NCBI RefSeq assembly: GCF_030052815.1
Contig: NC_079498.1
Span: 75,440,992-75,504,991, forward strand
Reading direction: 5' to 3'
Length of the DNA stretch: 64,000 nucleotides
Source: Hevea brasiliensis
Taxonomy: Eukaryota > Streptophyta > Magnoliopsida > Malpighiales > Euphorbiaceae
The notes beneath the pieces were generated by a model, which was given only the letters and a program-made list of their open reading frames with translations, did no database searches and was not told where the DNA came from. This document shows positions 43,160 through 55,225 of this stretch, in pieces (the first letter of the stretch is position 1; the number at the start of each line of letters is the position of its first letter). The translations under genes and the position numbers were made by a program.

Positions 43160-44159
43160 CGGTGTCGTTCTGGACAGCTAGAACGTCCGAAAAAATATTT
43201 AAACTAAAGTCAGAAACCATAATTAACTCAAATATTAATAAGAAAAATTTAGTAAAAATTTTAGAAATAAAATACAACCAAGTTAAATGAGCTGGTGCCC
43301 AAGCGATGGGTAACCCAGAGGGAAGTTGCGGTTCTCGCAACTAGGAGCCCTAGACCCGGGGAAAAATTCATAAAATAATTTTTGGGACTCCAGAGAAGGG
43401 TCATTGAGGTTCCTATGGCATTAGAATGCCAAGAAAATATTTAGAAAAAATTTTCAATTGGTATAGACAATTTTGACCCGTTAAGCCAAACGGAGGGCAT
43501 TTTGGTCATTTCGCATTCAGAGACGATTTTTGGCTGACTTTTCCAGTTGAGTAAATAATTATTATGACATAAAATGTGAATAAGTATTGCTAAAAATTAA
43601 ATTGAAAATAAGTAGAGAAGTAAAGAATAGAAAATGAGAAAAAAAAGGCTCATTTATGACATCATTATGATGTCATTTGAAGTTTCCACCAATCACATGT
43701 AAACAACCATTTAATTAACTAATAAAAGAGACAAAAAAATACCAAAGAAATTAAAAAAAGTAAACAGCCATCTCCTTCCCCATTCCAGCCGCACCATAGC
43801 CAAGGAAAAACCCTCCATTTTTCTTCTTCATTCAAGCTTGCAAACCTCTCAAACGTTACCCCAAAACCCTAAGTCACCTTCACTAAAACTTATCTACACA
43901 CCCTAAGGAAGCTTTAGGCAGCCACAAAGAGGAGAAATTTTAGAGTTTTCACAAGTTCAATAAGTTGAGCAAAGAGGTTAGTGCTTACTTATGCAAATAT
44001 TTCTTTATTTCCATGTTAGGGACTTGAATTTAGTATGAAATTGTAAATTAAATGGACTAAAACTCATGTGTATGTATACCATGAATTTTGGCAGCCCTAA
44101 GGAAGGAATGAATTTGATTGTTTTAATGGACTTAGAATGAATTAGAGATTATGTTTAAA

Positions 44160-44162
<3 letters not shown>

Positions 44163-44230
<68 letters not shown>
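44163..44230 (+). repeat. (TA)n microsatellite, B 3' LTR
   Basis: About 34 TA units. Confidence 0.95.
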
Positions 44231-44233
<3 letters not shown>

Positions 44234-45622
44234 AATGAAAGAGTTAACTAAGGTGTGTGGTGTGAACCTTGAATTTGAGCTAGGGTTTGGGAGTGAAATT
44301 TAGATTTGGCTTATGAAGTGGTAAGTGAACATTATAATGGTCAATTAGTGACCATTTGAGGTAAGTTGACCATAATTTGAAGAGATTTAGAGTAATACAA
44401 ACTGAATTGGTGGACTGCCTAATGAGTGTAGCTGGGAGGCTGGGAGTCCAGCCTGTTTGGACTGCCATATCTTTGGCTGTGTAGGTTCAATTGGTGTTTG
44501 GCCAAATGACATGAAACTAGACATATAATGGCACAATTTTTCTGAAGAAACCATGCCCAAAAGACCAAAGCAAGTGGACCAAAAGTTGGCCCCAATCCGG
44601 ATACCCTGCATGCAGATTCTGCAGAATGACCAAATGAACAGTAACTGTTCATTTTGCCATAACTCACTGTAAAATGGTCCATTTGACCTGAAATTTTTAC
44701 AGCAACAAGATAAGATATAGAAAAACAACTTTCATGAAGAAACCTACCCCAAATTATGACCAGAACCTGTCCAACAAGGCACTCACAGTCACTGTTCATT
44801 GTACTATAGATTTGGTAAATTCTGCAGTTTTCCAATCCGGCCAGCTGTGGTTTTTGGACCATATCTGGAGCTACAAAATGCCAAATGGAGTGATTCAAAA
44901 AAAGAAATTCAATTAGACAAAATAAGGAACAACTTTCATGTTTACCATTTCCTCAAATTTCCACTGTAAAGTCCCTAATGGAATAGTAAATTTATGGTAC
45001 AAAAACTGAAAATTCTGCCCCTTAGTGCTAAGTTTGGAAATGGATTTGGTGATTAATTCCAACAAGTTTTAAATGCAAAATGTGGTACATTGGGAGTGTT
45101 AAAACCAATACACCTATTTTCTATCTTAAAGTCAATATTTTTGTTGACTAATGAAGTGAATAGTAACACCAAAACTTGAAATTCACAAATTGAAGAATTT
45201 TAAAGTATCAAATGCCCTAGTATACCTAACAAGATTGGTTTGGATAGTTTGGCATGCCAATAGGGTTCAGTTAGCGATCGCACATGGCATTATGCCATTA
45301 CGTGATTTTATGGCTTTTAGCCATTTTGATATTGTGTTGAGACTTGGCCTCGTGCCTAATATTATTCTGACTTGTTAGCCGCTTACATTGTACAAGGAGA
45401 TACATATGTGACCGATGGTGTGACGCCGAGGTACTTGATACCCGGTGCGGTTACCGTTTATCGATCCGATCGTCAAGATTATAGGTTACTTGGGCAACCA
45501 AATGAATGAAAATGGACAAAGTTAAAGAAATAAATGAATATAACAAATACAAAACAAATAAGACATATACATTCAATACATATTTATTTTCTGCTATTTT
45601 CTTTTATTTTATTATTGCACCA

Positions 45623-45640
45623 CTAAGCATCATTGCTTAG
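45623..45640 (+). promoter_or_regulatory. Conserved LTR hairpin (B 3' LTR)
   Basis: CTAAGCA-TCAT-TGCTTAG. Confidence 0.65.
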
Positions 45641-46258
45641 CGCGTTGCTTTTGCCACGCGTAGGTTCTGGAGATACTGATCGTGAGCCCAGCAGACCGTA
45701 GACTGGGTGAGTCCATTCTGCAGCTCTGCATAGTGTCCGTGTCACCTCACCCTCCACAGTGCATTGGTAGGGCACTAGGTTTCATTTTTGTATTTTGTAA
45801 CTAATTTTTTTTTATTTTCTCATATGTATTTGGATTTATGTAATGTATTTTGATGTTCATGTAAATAATGAAAATTGTGTTGGTGAATGGAAAATGTGAA
45901 TATCTATCTGTGAATTGTACTTGATTATCACATTAGATGAATGATTGAGAAATGAAATTGAAAATGTTGAGATTTTGATATTGGAGTTTGAGAGTGATGA
46001 GATACGAATATTGGAAGTGTTTTTCACAGGTTCCGAAGAACTGTTTTCTCCATTTTTAGCCGGTACTCTGCCGGATTTTCTTTAAAATTTTCAGAACCTC
46101 AAATAAATAATAATTTCGATAAATGGCTTAAATAAATTATATTTTATAAACTATATTCAAAACTATGATAAAAATTGATTAAGGTAAAATAGAGTGTGCC
46201 GATACACCGTGTGACATTGCTTACTCGGATATTCTGTACATGGGTAAGGGGTGTCACA

Positions 46259-46263
46259 AATAA
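46259..46263. repeat. TSD of element B, right (aataa)
   Basis: Follows GTGTCACA; matches 35119-35123. Confidence 0.93.
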
Positions 46264-46426
46264 AATAGGGGAAACTCCGCTGGTTTCTCCATCGAAAAAT
46301 AATTGATATTAAATTAAATGAATTTAAAACTATTTAAAAAAATAATGTAAGATAAGTTAGGGTGCTCCGGCACCGATTGTAGCGTGCCTTGCTCGGCTAC
46401 ACTGTAGTCGGGTGAGGGGTGTTACA
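46264..46426 (+). mobile_element. Element A 3' LTR, final part
   Basis: Continues 31172-35123; ends GTGAGGGGTGTTACA like 29975. Confidence 0.93.
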
Positions 46427-46431
46427 GAACA
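46427..46431. repeat. TSD of element A, right (gaaca)
   Basis: Matches 3022-3026; the H integrase resumes here. Confidence 0.95.
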
Positions 46432-46663
46432 CCTGTATGTTGGACTGAATTGGGTGAAGATAAGCTAGTGGGGCCAGACCTGGTAAAACAGACAGAGGAA
46501 AAGGTGAAACTAATAAAGGCCAATTTGAAAGTTGCCTCGGACCGATAAAAATCTTATGGTGACTTGAAAAGAAAGAACATTGAGTATGATACATAACGTG
46601 TAAGATACATAACGTGTTCCATGTCTCGATGCTCAGAAGATACAGAGCAGATCCTTCACATGT
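46432..46663 (+). pseudogene. H integrase, middle fragment
   Basis: Continues the integrase frame of 2035-3026: VCWTELGEDKLVGPDLVKQT, TAA after VASDR, then GDLKRKNIEY. A roughly 150-bp deletion follows and a 13-bp string GATACATAACGTG is duplicated (46588 and 46604) before HNVFHVSMLRRYRADPSHV. It is cut at 46663 by element C and resumes at 58940. Confidence 0.85.
46659..46663. repeat. TSD of element C, left (catgt)
   Basis: Matches 58935-58939. The related B element has CACATGTCATT at this site. Confidence 0.95.
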
Positions 46664-49600
46664 TGTCACACCCTACTCCTCTGTAAGGCATAACATGATC
46701 CCGTAGCATACCTAATGAATTACCAACTCTGTCTACTGATAATCCATTAAATACACTACAAGGGATTATAAAAACCTTTCTTACTTCTTTTACCGTGGTG
46801 AGCACTATTTACAGGTATTAAAAACCTTTTTAATTTGTAGTGATAGAACTAACACATTTGAATTATTTGGAATTTCTGTAAAAATTTTGGCAGAGTGCCA
46901 TCTATATTTTGGATAAAACAGTTCTTCAGAAAACCTGTGAAAAACACTTCAATAAATTTTCAAATCTCAACTTCAACATTTTTCTCAACCCAACACAGTT
47001 CTCAAGTCAAATTCACAGTAATTTTTCAAGGACTGAGATAAAGAAATATAATACAATTTTTACAAGTCAAAATATCTCATAATTTACTTTACAACTTCAA
47101 TGTACAATTTTTATTTACAACTGCTCAAAACCAAAAACAATATGTACATACAGTGAACATACATTACATTACAAAATACAAAATACTGGTATACTCATTA
47201 TACCCGGTAGTCTCTCGCTGGAGGTACTAGCAGCCTAGTCTGCTGCCCTGTCTGTCTGTCTACCTGCGACAACAATAAAAAGCTATCGCTGAGACAATGT
47301 CTCAGTGGTGCACAACATTAACCAAATACAATTTAAATCACAATTCATAAATCATATAAATAGTGGATACTTAAAACCATAGTTAATTTCAAGACAATAA
47401 TTGTCAACCAGAATTTAAACTCCATTTCTCAATATCACAATAAATTTCAATAAGTCAGATCATGGTTGAATTCAAAAGATAGTATATGTCAATAAGAGTT
47501 TAAATTCATTTCACAATCTCACAATACATATCAATAAATCACACACAGCTTTAATCATGTTCCCAAGTTCAATTCATCCCAAAAGCCGATGGCTAATGAG
47601 GTATTCAATTCATCCCAAAAGTCAATGACTAATGAGGAATAACACAGCTAGCTAGCAAAAATATGAGTACTCATTCTATTCGTCCTCAACAGGCACACAC
47701 CTCAACACTTCAGCCAGAGAGGGAATTCAATTCATCTCACTAGACAAGCTAGCGAGGAATACAATCAATGTACATGATAGCTGTGGTTTCAAACCAATTA
47801 CAGTGCTTTTCAATCAATAAGTATCCATCAATATCATTCAAACAATTTCTCGCACTTTCAAATCATTTACAATGCTTTTCAAGAATTAAATATCCACTCA
47901 AACACATTTCCACAATTTAAAACAATAATGTACAAATAGTCATAATTCATTTCAATTGAAAAATTCAAAAGAAATAGTTGTTGTGCACAAACCTCTGATA
48001 ACTGTCTCCGGGTCTGGACTCAGTATTTCCTTCCCTTTTCCTGAGTCTTTGGTAACTGAGAAACACAATTTTAAGTGTTTCAGTACTAAATTAAACTGTC
48101 TCTAATGATAATGTTCGATAAGTAATTCACTAAAGGCTATTATTTGTTCAATCACCTAATATACCGACCCTCGATGCGTTTTAGGTAAATTAGGTTTTAG
48201 TGTCATTAATATCTCACATTCGATAGGGTTTTAGGGTTGGTACATTTTACAAAACTCATTTCCTTGTATGCTGTGTTTCCTTGCATTTTATTGCAATTTG
48301 TTGAATTCCGGGATACTAGTTTGACCTAGCCGGATGACCTAGTTCCCTCGGTTTTCGGGTTTCGGTCAAAACTACAAACTTGTAGATCTATGTCTTATGG
48401 AACGCGGGGCAAAATTTTAGGTCATTCTGAGTTAAGTAGACCAAGTTATGGTCATTATACTATTGCTGGTCAAATGGCATCAAATTAGGTCAATTTTAGG
48501 TCAATTTGGTCAACTTTGGTTCGGCCAGTTTTTGGACCCGAACTTGTGCAAGCTTTTTGACTTGCTTCTGGTCATTTCTGGGCTTTGGTGTCTTCATAAG
48601 ACTTGTAGGTATGGGTCTTAACTATTCATGGTTAAAATTTCAGGTCAATTGGACCTGTTTTGAGTGAGTTATGGCCTAAACACTAACTGCTGCCCAATTG
48701 GTCAAATTTCAGGCCTCAAATGTACTCAATCCGAATTGGTCATTTTTCATATCACCTTGCAAGCAGAATTTTGGTATGCTTTCTCAATGAAAGTTGGCAC
48801 ATTTTGTGCCTAGTTCCACCTCCAATTGGTCTCATACCAATTGAGGTTACACATTTAAAGTTATTGACTAAATTGCATACTGCCTTTAATTACTTTGCTT
48901 ATACATGTATCCATTACACATTTAATTGCTATATGTCCACTCCCCTTACAATTTCTGTTTTGGTACATTACCAAAAACCATATTCCACTTCACTTAAATG
49001 TCACTTTGGGCAGATTGCAATTATCCTCAATACACCAATTAAACTCACATTTACAAGTTCTAAGTACAATCACATATACCCTAAACATTACAAATTTTTA
49101 CATACACTTACACAATCAATCTATACACATATCCATCAATTCTCAAGGTCAATATTCTGCCAATACTTTCATGAACATATACATTTATCCAAGAATCTCA
49201 AGGCTGCCGAAAACTTCCTCAACACCAAAATATCCTACAATTCATCAATTTCCATCCAAGTGCAAAAATCACCATATACATATGAAGTAATTTACTAGGA
49301 TATTAAATCACCATAACCAACATCATTTCTCATCAAATATATGTACAAATATTTCATCAAATACATAACTCCGTGGCTGTCCAAAATGAACATCTCAATA
49401 ACTCTTCAAACCTAAAAATTTTCTTCACAAAACCAACACCCATAACATGAACACAAAGTTTAACAAAGCTATCTTCAAAAATGCTAACTTACCTTATGGT
49501 TGGAACTTGTCAAACCTTGATTAAACTTCTTAAATTTGGTATCAAGCTCTTCCTTATGATGTGTAGACAAACTTTCATGAAGAACCCTAAGTGATTGGAG

Positions 49601-50371
49601 TTGAAATGGAGGAGTTACGAGAGCTCATGCAAAACGCCCATGGAGATTTTCTTTCTCTTCAATTCGGCTAGGTTGGGAAAATGGGGAAGATGAAGTTTCT
49701 GCTGGGTATAGTGGACTTACATCAGCACATTTTATTGTTTAATTAAATCATTAGTGGCCCACTCACACTAATTTAACTATATAATAAGCTTACATGTGTT
49801 ATTTACACATTTTCACTCCATTTTGGCTATTTGTATTAGGTACCCTCAATTTAATTTTTCATTTTATTTTCTAAGTGTAATATTATTTATTTTTAGGAGA
49901 CATTTAGGTCAAAAGACAATTTGGGATGTCAAATGACCGTAATGCCCCTGTTCGAGTTGCATTCCCGATTTTTCGGTAACACCGGGTTTTGTCTATTTTT
50001 CAATTTCTCACTTTTCTTTGTACTAATTATTTAATTTTTCTTTGATCATTCTAATGATATTTATTCTTCTATAAGGGTCTATTCAAGTCCTAAAAATGTT
50101 TTCCAGGGTTCCCCGCAGTCCAGGGCTAGTCAACGGTGCACGCCGTGACTTCCCGGTGCGGTCACCCATCGCTAGGATTCCCGGCTCGCTTAACTTGGCT
50201 ACATTTATTTGCTATTATTTTTCCTTTGTTTTTCTTGTATTTTCTTTTCTTGTATTTCATTATTTTATGTCTCCCCACTCATATTGAAGTGTAGTTCTAG
50301 GCATCCTAGCTGTCCGGACAACACTGGTCACCGGAACAGCAGAACGCACTACCGAACTTTGGGGTGTTACA
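46664..50371 (-). mobile_element. Element C 3' LTR
   Basis: 3708 bp. It contains the inverted module region (about 48380-48850) and the covarying hairpin (47289-47305). A 192-codon plus-strand open stretch (48720-49298) is also in the other LTR but is low-complexity and lacks motifs. No supported gene. Confidence 0.94.
47289..47305 (-). promoter_or_regulatory. Covarying LTR hairpin (C 3' LTR)
   Basis: CTGAGAC-ATT-GTCTCAG on the minus strand, preceded by CACCA and followed by CG as in A and B. The stem sequence differs but pairing is kept. Confidence 0.65.
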
Positions 50372-50388
50372 ATTCTCCCCCCCTTAAA
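50372..50388 (-). other. Element C polypurine tract
   Basis: Minus strand TTTAAGGGGGGGAGAAT abutting the 3' LTR. Confidence 0.85.
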
Positions 50389-50417
50389 TAAATTTTGTCT
50401 CGAAATTTTACCTGGCA

Positions 50418-51820
50418 TTAGTCTCTGAACAGCTGTGGGTGTTGTCTCCTCATATCCTCTTCACGTTCCCAAGTAGCTTCCTGGCCTGAATGATGGTTCC
50501 ACAGCACTTTAACCAGGTGTATCTGTTTATTCCTCAGCTGCTTCACCTCATAAGCCAAAATTTTTATGGGTTCTTCCTCATATGAGAGGTTTGGATTTAC
50601 TTCAATCTCTTCAACTGATAGTACATGATATGGGTCAGATCTGTACCTCCTTAACATGGACACATGGAAGACACTGTGTATCCTTGCTAGCTCTGGAGGT
50701 AATGCCAACCGATATGCCAGAGGACCCACTCTTTCCAAAACTTCATATGGTCCGATGAAACGAGGACTCAGTTTCCCCTTTCTGCCAAATCTCATAATCC
50801 TCTTCCAAGGAGAAACTTTGAGGAATACCTTATCACCCACTGCATACTCAATATCTCTTCTTTTCAGATCAACATAGGACTTCTGACGGTCTGATGCAGC
50901 CTTAAGTCTATCTCTGATCAATCTGATCTTTTCCGCTGTCTGCTAAACAATTTTTGGCCCAATCATCTTCCTTTCACCTACCTCATCCCAACATAGGGGA
51001 TTTCTGCACTTTCTGCCATACAAAGCTTCATATGGAGGCATCCCTATGCTTGATTGGTAGCTGTTGTTATAAGCAAACTCAATCAAAGGCAAGTGTGTAT
51101 CCCAACTACCTTCAAATTCAATCACACAAGCCCGTAGCATATCCTCCAATATCTGGATAACCCTTTCAGACTGGTCATCTGTCTGTGGGTGGAATGTTGT
51201 GCTGAAGTTCAATCTAGTTCCTAAGGCTCTCTGAAGACTACTCCAGAATCTAGAAGTGAACCTAGGATCTCTGTCAGACACAATTGATACTGGCACTCCA
51301 TGCAATTTTACAATCTCATATATGTACAATTTGGCCAATCTTTCCAGGCTATAGTCCATCCGAACTGGTAAAAAGTGAGCAGACTTGGTCAATCTGTCAA
51401 CTATAACCCATACTGCATCATGACTACTCTATGTCCTTGGAAGTCCTGTAACAAAATCCATAGTTATTCGTTCCCATTTCCACTCTGGTACTGACAAAGG
51501 ATGTAACAAACCAGCTGGAACTTGATGTTCTGCCTTTACTTGCTGACAAGTTAAGCATTTGGAAACAAATTCAGCTATATCTCTCTTCATGCCCATCTAC
51601 CAGTAATGGTCTTTCAGCCCTCTGTACATTTTAGTTCCACCAGGGTGCATAGCAAATGGAGACTCATGTGCTTCCTTCATAATGATTTGTCTCAATTCCA
51701 CATCACTAAGAACGCACATTCTGCCCTGATGTAGCAATAAACCATTATCTCTCACAGAGAATTCAGGTTTCTTGCCCTGCTAGACTTCTTTCAGTAGCTT
51801 CTGATATTTTTCATCACTCT
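50418..51820 (-). pseudogene. Element C integrase with chromodomain-like tail
   Basis: Reading down the minus strand: zinc-binding segment (AMHPGGTKMY...[14 protein letters not shown]), catalytic Asp in [10 protein letters not shown], Asp in [10 protein letters not shown] and Glu in DQSERVIQ (an Asp stands for the usual Gly before it). This runs without interruption into [17 protein letters not shown], so no intron is present. It then reads the GPYEVLERVGPLAYRLALP segment and the chromodomain-like LVKVLWNHHSGQEATWE, with stop at 50418-50420. In-frame stops lie near 51430, 51595 and 50943. Confidence 0.9.
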
Positions 51821-51830
51821 GAGGCGACCA

Positions 51831-52520
51831 TTACGATCGATCAATCAACACTGGCTGTACATGCCATGCAACTACTGTCTGTCCCTCATCATCAATCTCT
51901 AAACTGGCATGCTGTGCTTTCAACTCATATACCATGGACACGGGAGAAATTCTGAGATTTGCCATAGTCTTGCGACTTAAGGCGTCAGCCACCACATTTG
52001 CTTTCCCTGGCTGATAGTCTATTAAGCAATCATAATCTTTGATGAGTTCTAACCATCTCCTCTGCCTCAAATTCAATTCCTTCTGGGTACCTAAGTACTT
52101 CAAGCTCTTGTGATCTGTGTAAATGTAGCATTTCTCCCCATACAAATAGTGTCTCCAGATCTTCAGAGCAAAAACAATAGCTGCTAGCTCCAGATCATGT
52201 GTTAGTTAATTCCTCTCATGCGGTTTCAGTTGGCGTGATGCATAAGCAATGACATTCCGATCTTGCATCAGTACACAGCCTAACCCATTGTGAGAAGCAT
52301 CACTATAAACTGTGTATTCTTTACCCGGAGTAGGTAAAGTGAGAACTGGAGCTTCAGTTAAACACCTCTTCAACTCATCAAAACTTTGCTGGCATTTATC
52401 AGTCCACTGAAATTTTACATCTTTCCACAGCAGTTTGGTCAGTGGAGAAGATAACATAGAAAACCCCTTCACAAACCGACGATAATATCCAGCTAGACCC
52501 AGAAAACTGCGAATTTCTGT
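51831..52520 (-). pseudogene. Element C RNase H
   Basis: [20 protein letters not shown] with catalytic Asp, [12 protein letters not shown], then TAA at 52206-52208 where Tyr is expected; [17 protein letters not shown] and [14 protein letters not shown] follow. A further stop comes at 51831. Confidence 0.87.
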
Positions 52521-53240
52521 GATGTTCCTGGGCGGCTTCCAATTAAGGATAGCTTCTACCTTGCTGGAATCTACCTTGATCCCTTCAGCGGACACAACAT
52601 GTCCCAAAAAGGGGATTTCTTTCAGCCAAAATTCACATTTCGACAACTCGACGTATAGTTGTTTCTCCCTTAAAGTCTGCAGTACAATCCGCAGATGTCT
52701 GTCATGCTCCTCTGCATTCCTTGAATATATCAAAATGTCATCAATAAACACCACCACAAATTGATCAAGATATGGTCTGAAGATAGTGTTCATCAGATCC
52801 ATGAAAGCAGCTGGAGCATTTGTTAACCCGAATGGCATTACTAGAAACTCATAGTGGCCATATCGAGTTCCAAGGCGCTTTTGGAATACTCGCTCTTGCA
52901 CCTTCAATCGATAATAACGGATCGCAAATCAATTTTGGAGAATACAGCTGCACCCTTCAACTGATCAAACAGATCATCAATGCGAGGCAATGGATATCTG
53001 TTCTTTATTGTCACCTTATTCAACTGCCGGTAGTCAATGCATAAGCGGAGAGTACCATCCTTCTTCTTAACAAACAACACTGGTGCTCCCCAAGGTGACA
53101 CACTAGGGCGGATGAAGCCCTTTTCGAGTAGTTCTTGCAACTGTATCTTCAACTCCTTCAACTCTGCTGGTGCCATTCTGTATGGCGTTATGGAGATTGG
53201 ATCCACACCAGGCATAACATTAATTTCAAACTGCACTTCT
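52521..53240 (-). pseudogene. Element C reverse transcriptase
   Basis: [39 protein letters not shown] and FSKIDLRS, then a frameshift at about 52905. It continues [20 protein letters not shown], catalytic FIDDILIYS (about 52735) and [17 protein letters not shown]. Catalytic residues are intact. Confidence 0.9.
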
Positions 53241-53870
53241 CTTTCCGGATGTAATCCTGGCAATTCATCAGGAAACACATCTGGAAAGTCATGTACTGTA
53301 GGGATGTCCTTCAATGCTGGACTCCCCACTTGGGTGTCTACCACATGTGCCAAGTAGGCTTCACACCCCTTTCTGATCATTTTTCTGGCTAGTGCAGCCG
53401 AAATGATGTTTGATGGCAATAACTGTCTTTCCCCATGTATTACCACATCACTATACTGAGGAAGGCCAAAAGTGATCTTGACCTCTGATCCAATCATGGC
53501 ATGATGCCTAGCTAACCAATCCATGCCTAAGATGATATCATAATCTCTGAAGGGCATTTCAATGAGATCGGACAGAAAAGTGTGTCCTTGGATCACCAAA
53601 AGACAATCTCTATACATTCTATTAACCCTGACTTCCTGTCCTAGTGGACTTGTTACTAGTACCTCAAAGTCCATTTTTGTACATGGAACAACAATGCAAT
53701 CAATGATGCTAGCACTCACATAAGAATGGGTAAAGCCCGGATCAAATAACACAAACACATTTTGGTTAAAAGTTGAGAAGGTACCAGCCACAACATCAGA
53801 TGTCTCGGCCTCTTCCCTCTGCCTCATTGCATAGACTCTGACCGGAGCACTGTCTTGCTCTGAATGTTTC
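53241..53870 (-). pseudogene. Element C protease
   Basis: Loop [13 protein letters not shown]: Asp present but Phe for the usual Ser (a TCC to TTC change would do this), probably harmful. Then [28 protein letters not shown] and [16 protein letters not shown]. In frame with gag and RT. Confidence 0.87.
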
Positions 53871-55035
53871 ACTGTGCCTTGGCTGCCTGCTGGGTTACCT
53901 CTACCCCTGCCTCTACCTCTGCTAGGTGGTTGTGAACTTCTAGTGACAGGGCTCTGAACTGACCCTTCTGCAGTAGTAGGAGGTGGTCCAACTCTATGAC
54001 TACTGGTGCAGTCCTTGGCAAAGTGTCCTGTGCCTCCACAGTTATAACAGGCTCCAATAGCCTTATAGCATATCCCAACATGATTTCTTCCACAAGTTTC
54101 ACATTGGCGGGGAGGGTAGGAACTTCTGGTACTCTGCTGACCAGATAAGGGAGGTCTCTGTCCTGAATATCTTCCCCTACCAGATTTCTTGCCACCTCTG
54201 CCATGTCCCCCATAGTTCTTCCTCTTCCCAGTATGACCACTGGAACTCTGTTCTACTGATTTTCCCTCTTTCTCTGTCTTCTCTGATTTCTTTCTCTCAG
54301 GAGCAGTCTCAATCTCAATTCTTTCCAACTCTAAGGCTTGAGAAATAAGTTCAGAGAAGTTAGTGTGTTTGAAGCCGATTACTTGTACTCTGATACTGGG
54401 CTTCAAGCCAGTTTCAAACCTCTTGCATCTCTCCCTGCTGCTAGAGAGTAGACTCACTGCATAATGGCTAAGGCGGGAAAATTCCCTTTCATACTCAGCC
54501 ACTGATCTGCCCCCCTGTTTCAAACTTAGGAACTCTTGCAGCTTCTGGTCTACATAAGCATCAGGGACATATTTCTGCAATTCCACGAGAAAGTCATTCC
54601 AGTTAACACCTGCAGTTCTACTGTGTGGGGAATAGTTTTCCACCAATCATAAGCATCCCCCTGTAACAAAGACACTGAGTATTCAAATCTGAGCTCCTCT
54701 GTGCAATGCAGTTTCTTGAATACCCTATCCATCCTCTCTAACCACTGTTCAGCTTCTAGAGGATCTACTGTCCCCTTGAACTCTGTAGCCCCATATTTCA
54801 TCAATTTATCATACTGCCTGGTAGGAGACTGTGGTTGTACCACTGATGTCTGTATTGGGACTTGAGTAGGTACATTACCAGCCATTTGTTGGAACATTGC
54901 AGCCATCTCTTTGGCGAGCGAGAAAGCTGATGCTGCGGTGGTCTTCTTTGAACCACTAACATTTTGTAGGCCTGGGGCATCCCCTTGCACCTCAACCTCA
55001 ATAGATTGATCGACTGAACGATCACCCTCTTCCAT
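53871..55035 (-). pseudogene. Element C gag
   Basis: ATG at 55035 (MEEGDRSVDQSIEVEVQGD). Blocks are LMKYGATEFKGTVDPLEAEQ, WLERMDRVFKKLHCTEE and [19 protein letters not shown] frameshift near 54610-54640 follows, then [36 protein letters not shown], a Gly/Arg-rich stretch and the zinc knuckle [14 protein letters not shown] (about 54006-54049). Apart from the one frameshift it is intact. Confidence 0.9.
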
Positions 55036-55205
55036 AGTCAATGTGAGGATTTTAGATCTCCTGAACAAATAACACAAGGAGATTTCCTCCTGTTAGTGCA
55101 TATTTATAATGTAATGTACTGTATGTATCAAACAATGATATTGAGCAGTTGTACTATGAAGAAAGAATATTCAAGTAACATGTGAAAACATAATTTAAAA
55201 ACTTT

Positions 55206-55217
55206 GCTCTGATACCA
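55206..55217 (-). other. Element C primer binding site (initiator tRNA-Met)
   Basis: Minus strand TGGTATCAGAGC, eight bases inside the 5' LTR end. Confidence 0.92.
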
Positions 55218-55225
55218 CTAAAACT

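Larger units (their letters stand above)
35124..46258 (+). mobile_element. Element B: Ty3/gypsy chromovirus (Tekay/Del-like), 11.1 kb
   Basis: Complete insertion: LTRs 35124-38268 (3145 bp) and 43112-46258 (3147 bp), internal 38269-43111, TSD aataa. TGTAACACC...GTGTCACA ends, initiator-Met PBS and AG-rich PPT. It encodes gag, protease, RT, RNase H, integrase and a chromodomain-like tail in one damaged frame. It is the best-preserved relative of H in the window, and its LTR pair is nearly identical, so it is young. Confidence 0.95.
43112..46258 (+). mobile_element. Element B 3' LTR
   Basis: 3147 bp, nearly identical to the 5' LTR apart from scattered changes, small gaps near 45280-45470 and a longer TA run. 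Non-coding. Confidence 0.95.
3027..46426 (+). mobile_element. Element A: gag-only gypsy retrotransposon (TR-GAG-like) interrupted by Ogre and B
   Basis: LTR element with TGTAACACC...GTGTTACA ends and TSD gaaca. Its own sequence totals about 9.46 kb: 5' LTR (3027-6840 plus 29642-29975, about 4148 bp), internal region 29976-31171 (1196 bp) and 3' LTR (31172-35123 plus 46264-46426, about 4115 bp). The internal part has a PBS for initiator tRNA-Met, a broken gag, no protease, RT or integrase, and a polypurine tract. It matches the description of non-autonomous gag-only gypsy elements. It presumably depended on a relative such as B or H for enzymes (inference). Confidence 0.92.

Noticed and set aside
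48720..49298. 192-codon plus-strand open frame in the C LTR, also present at 57282-57728
   Set aside because: Low-complexity (Tyr/His/Thr/Ile-rich) reading with no domain. The paired copy follows from LTR identity, and the two copies differ in length through a stop.
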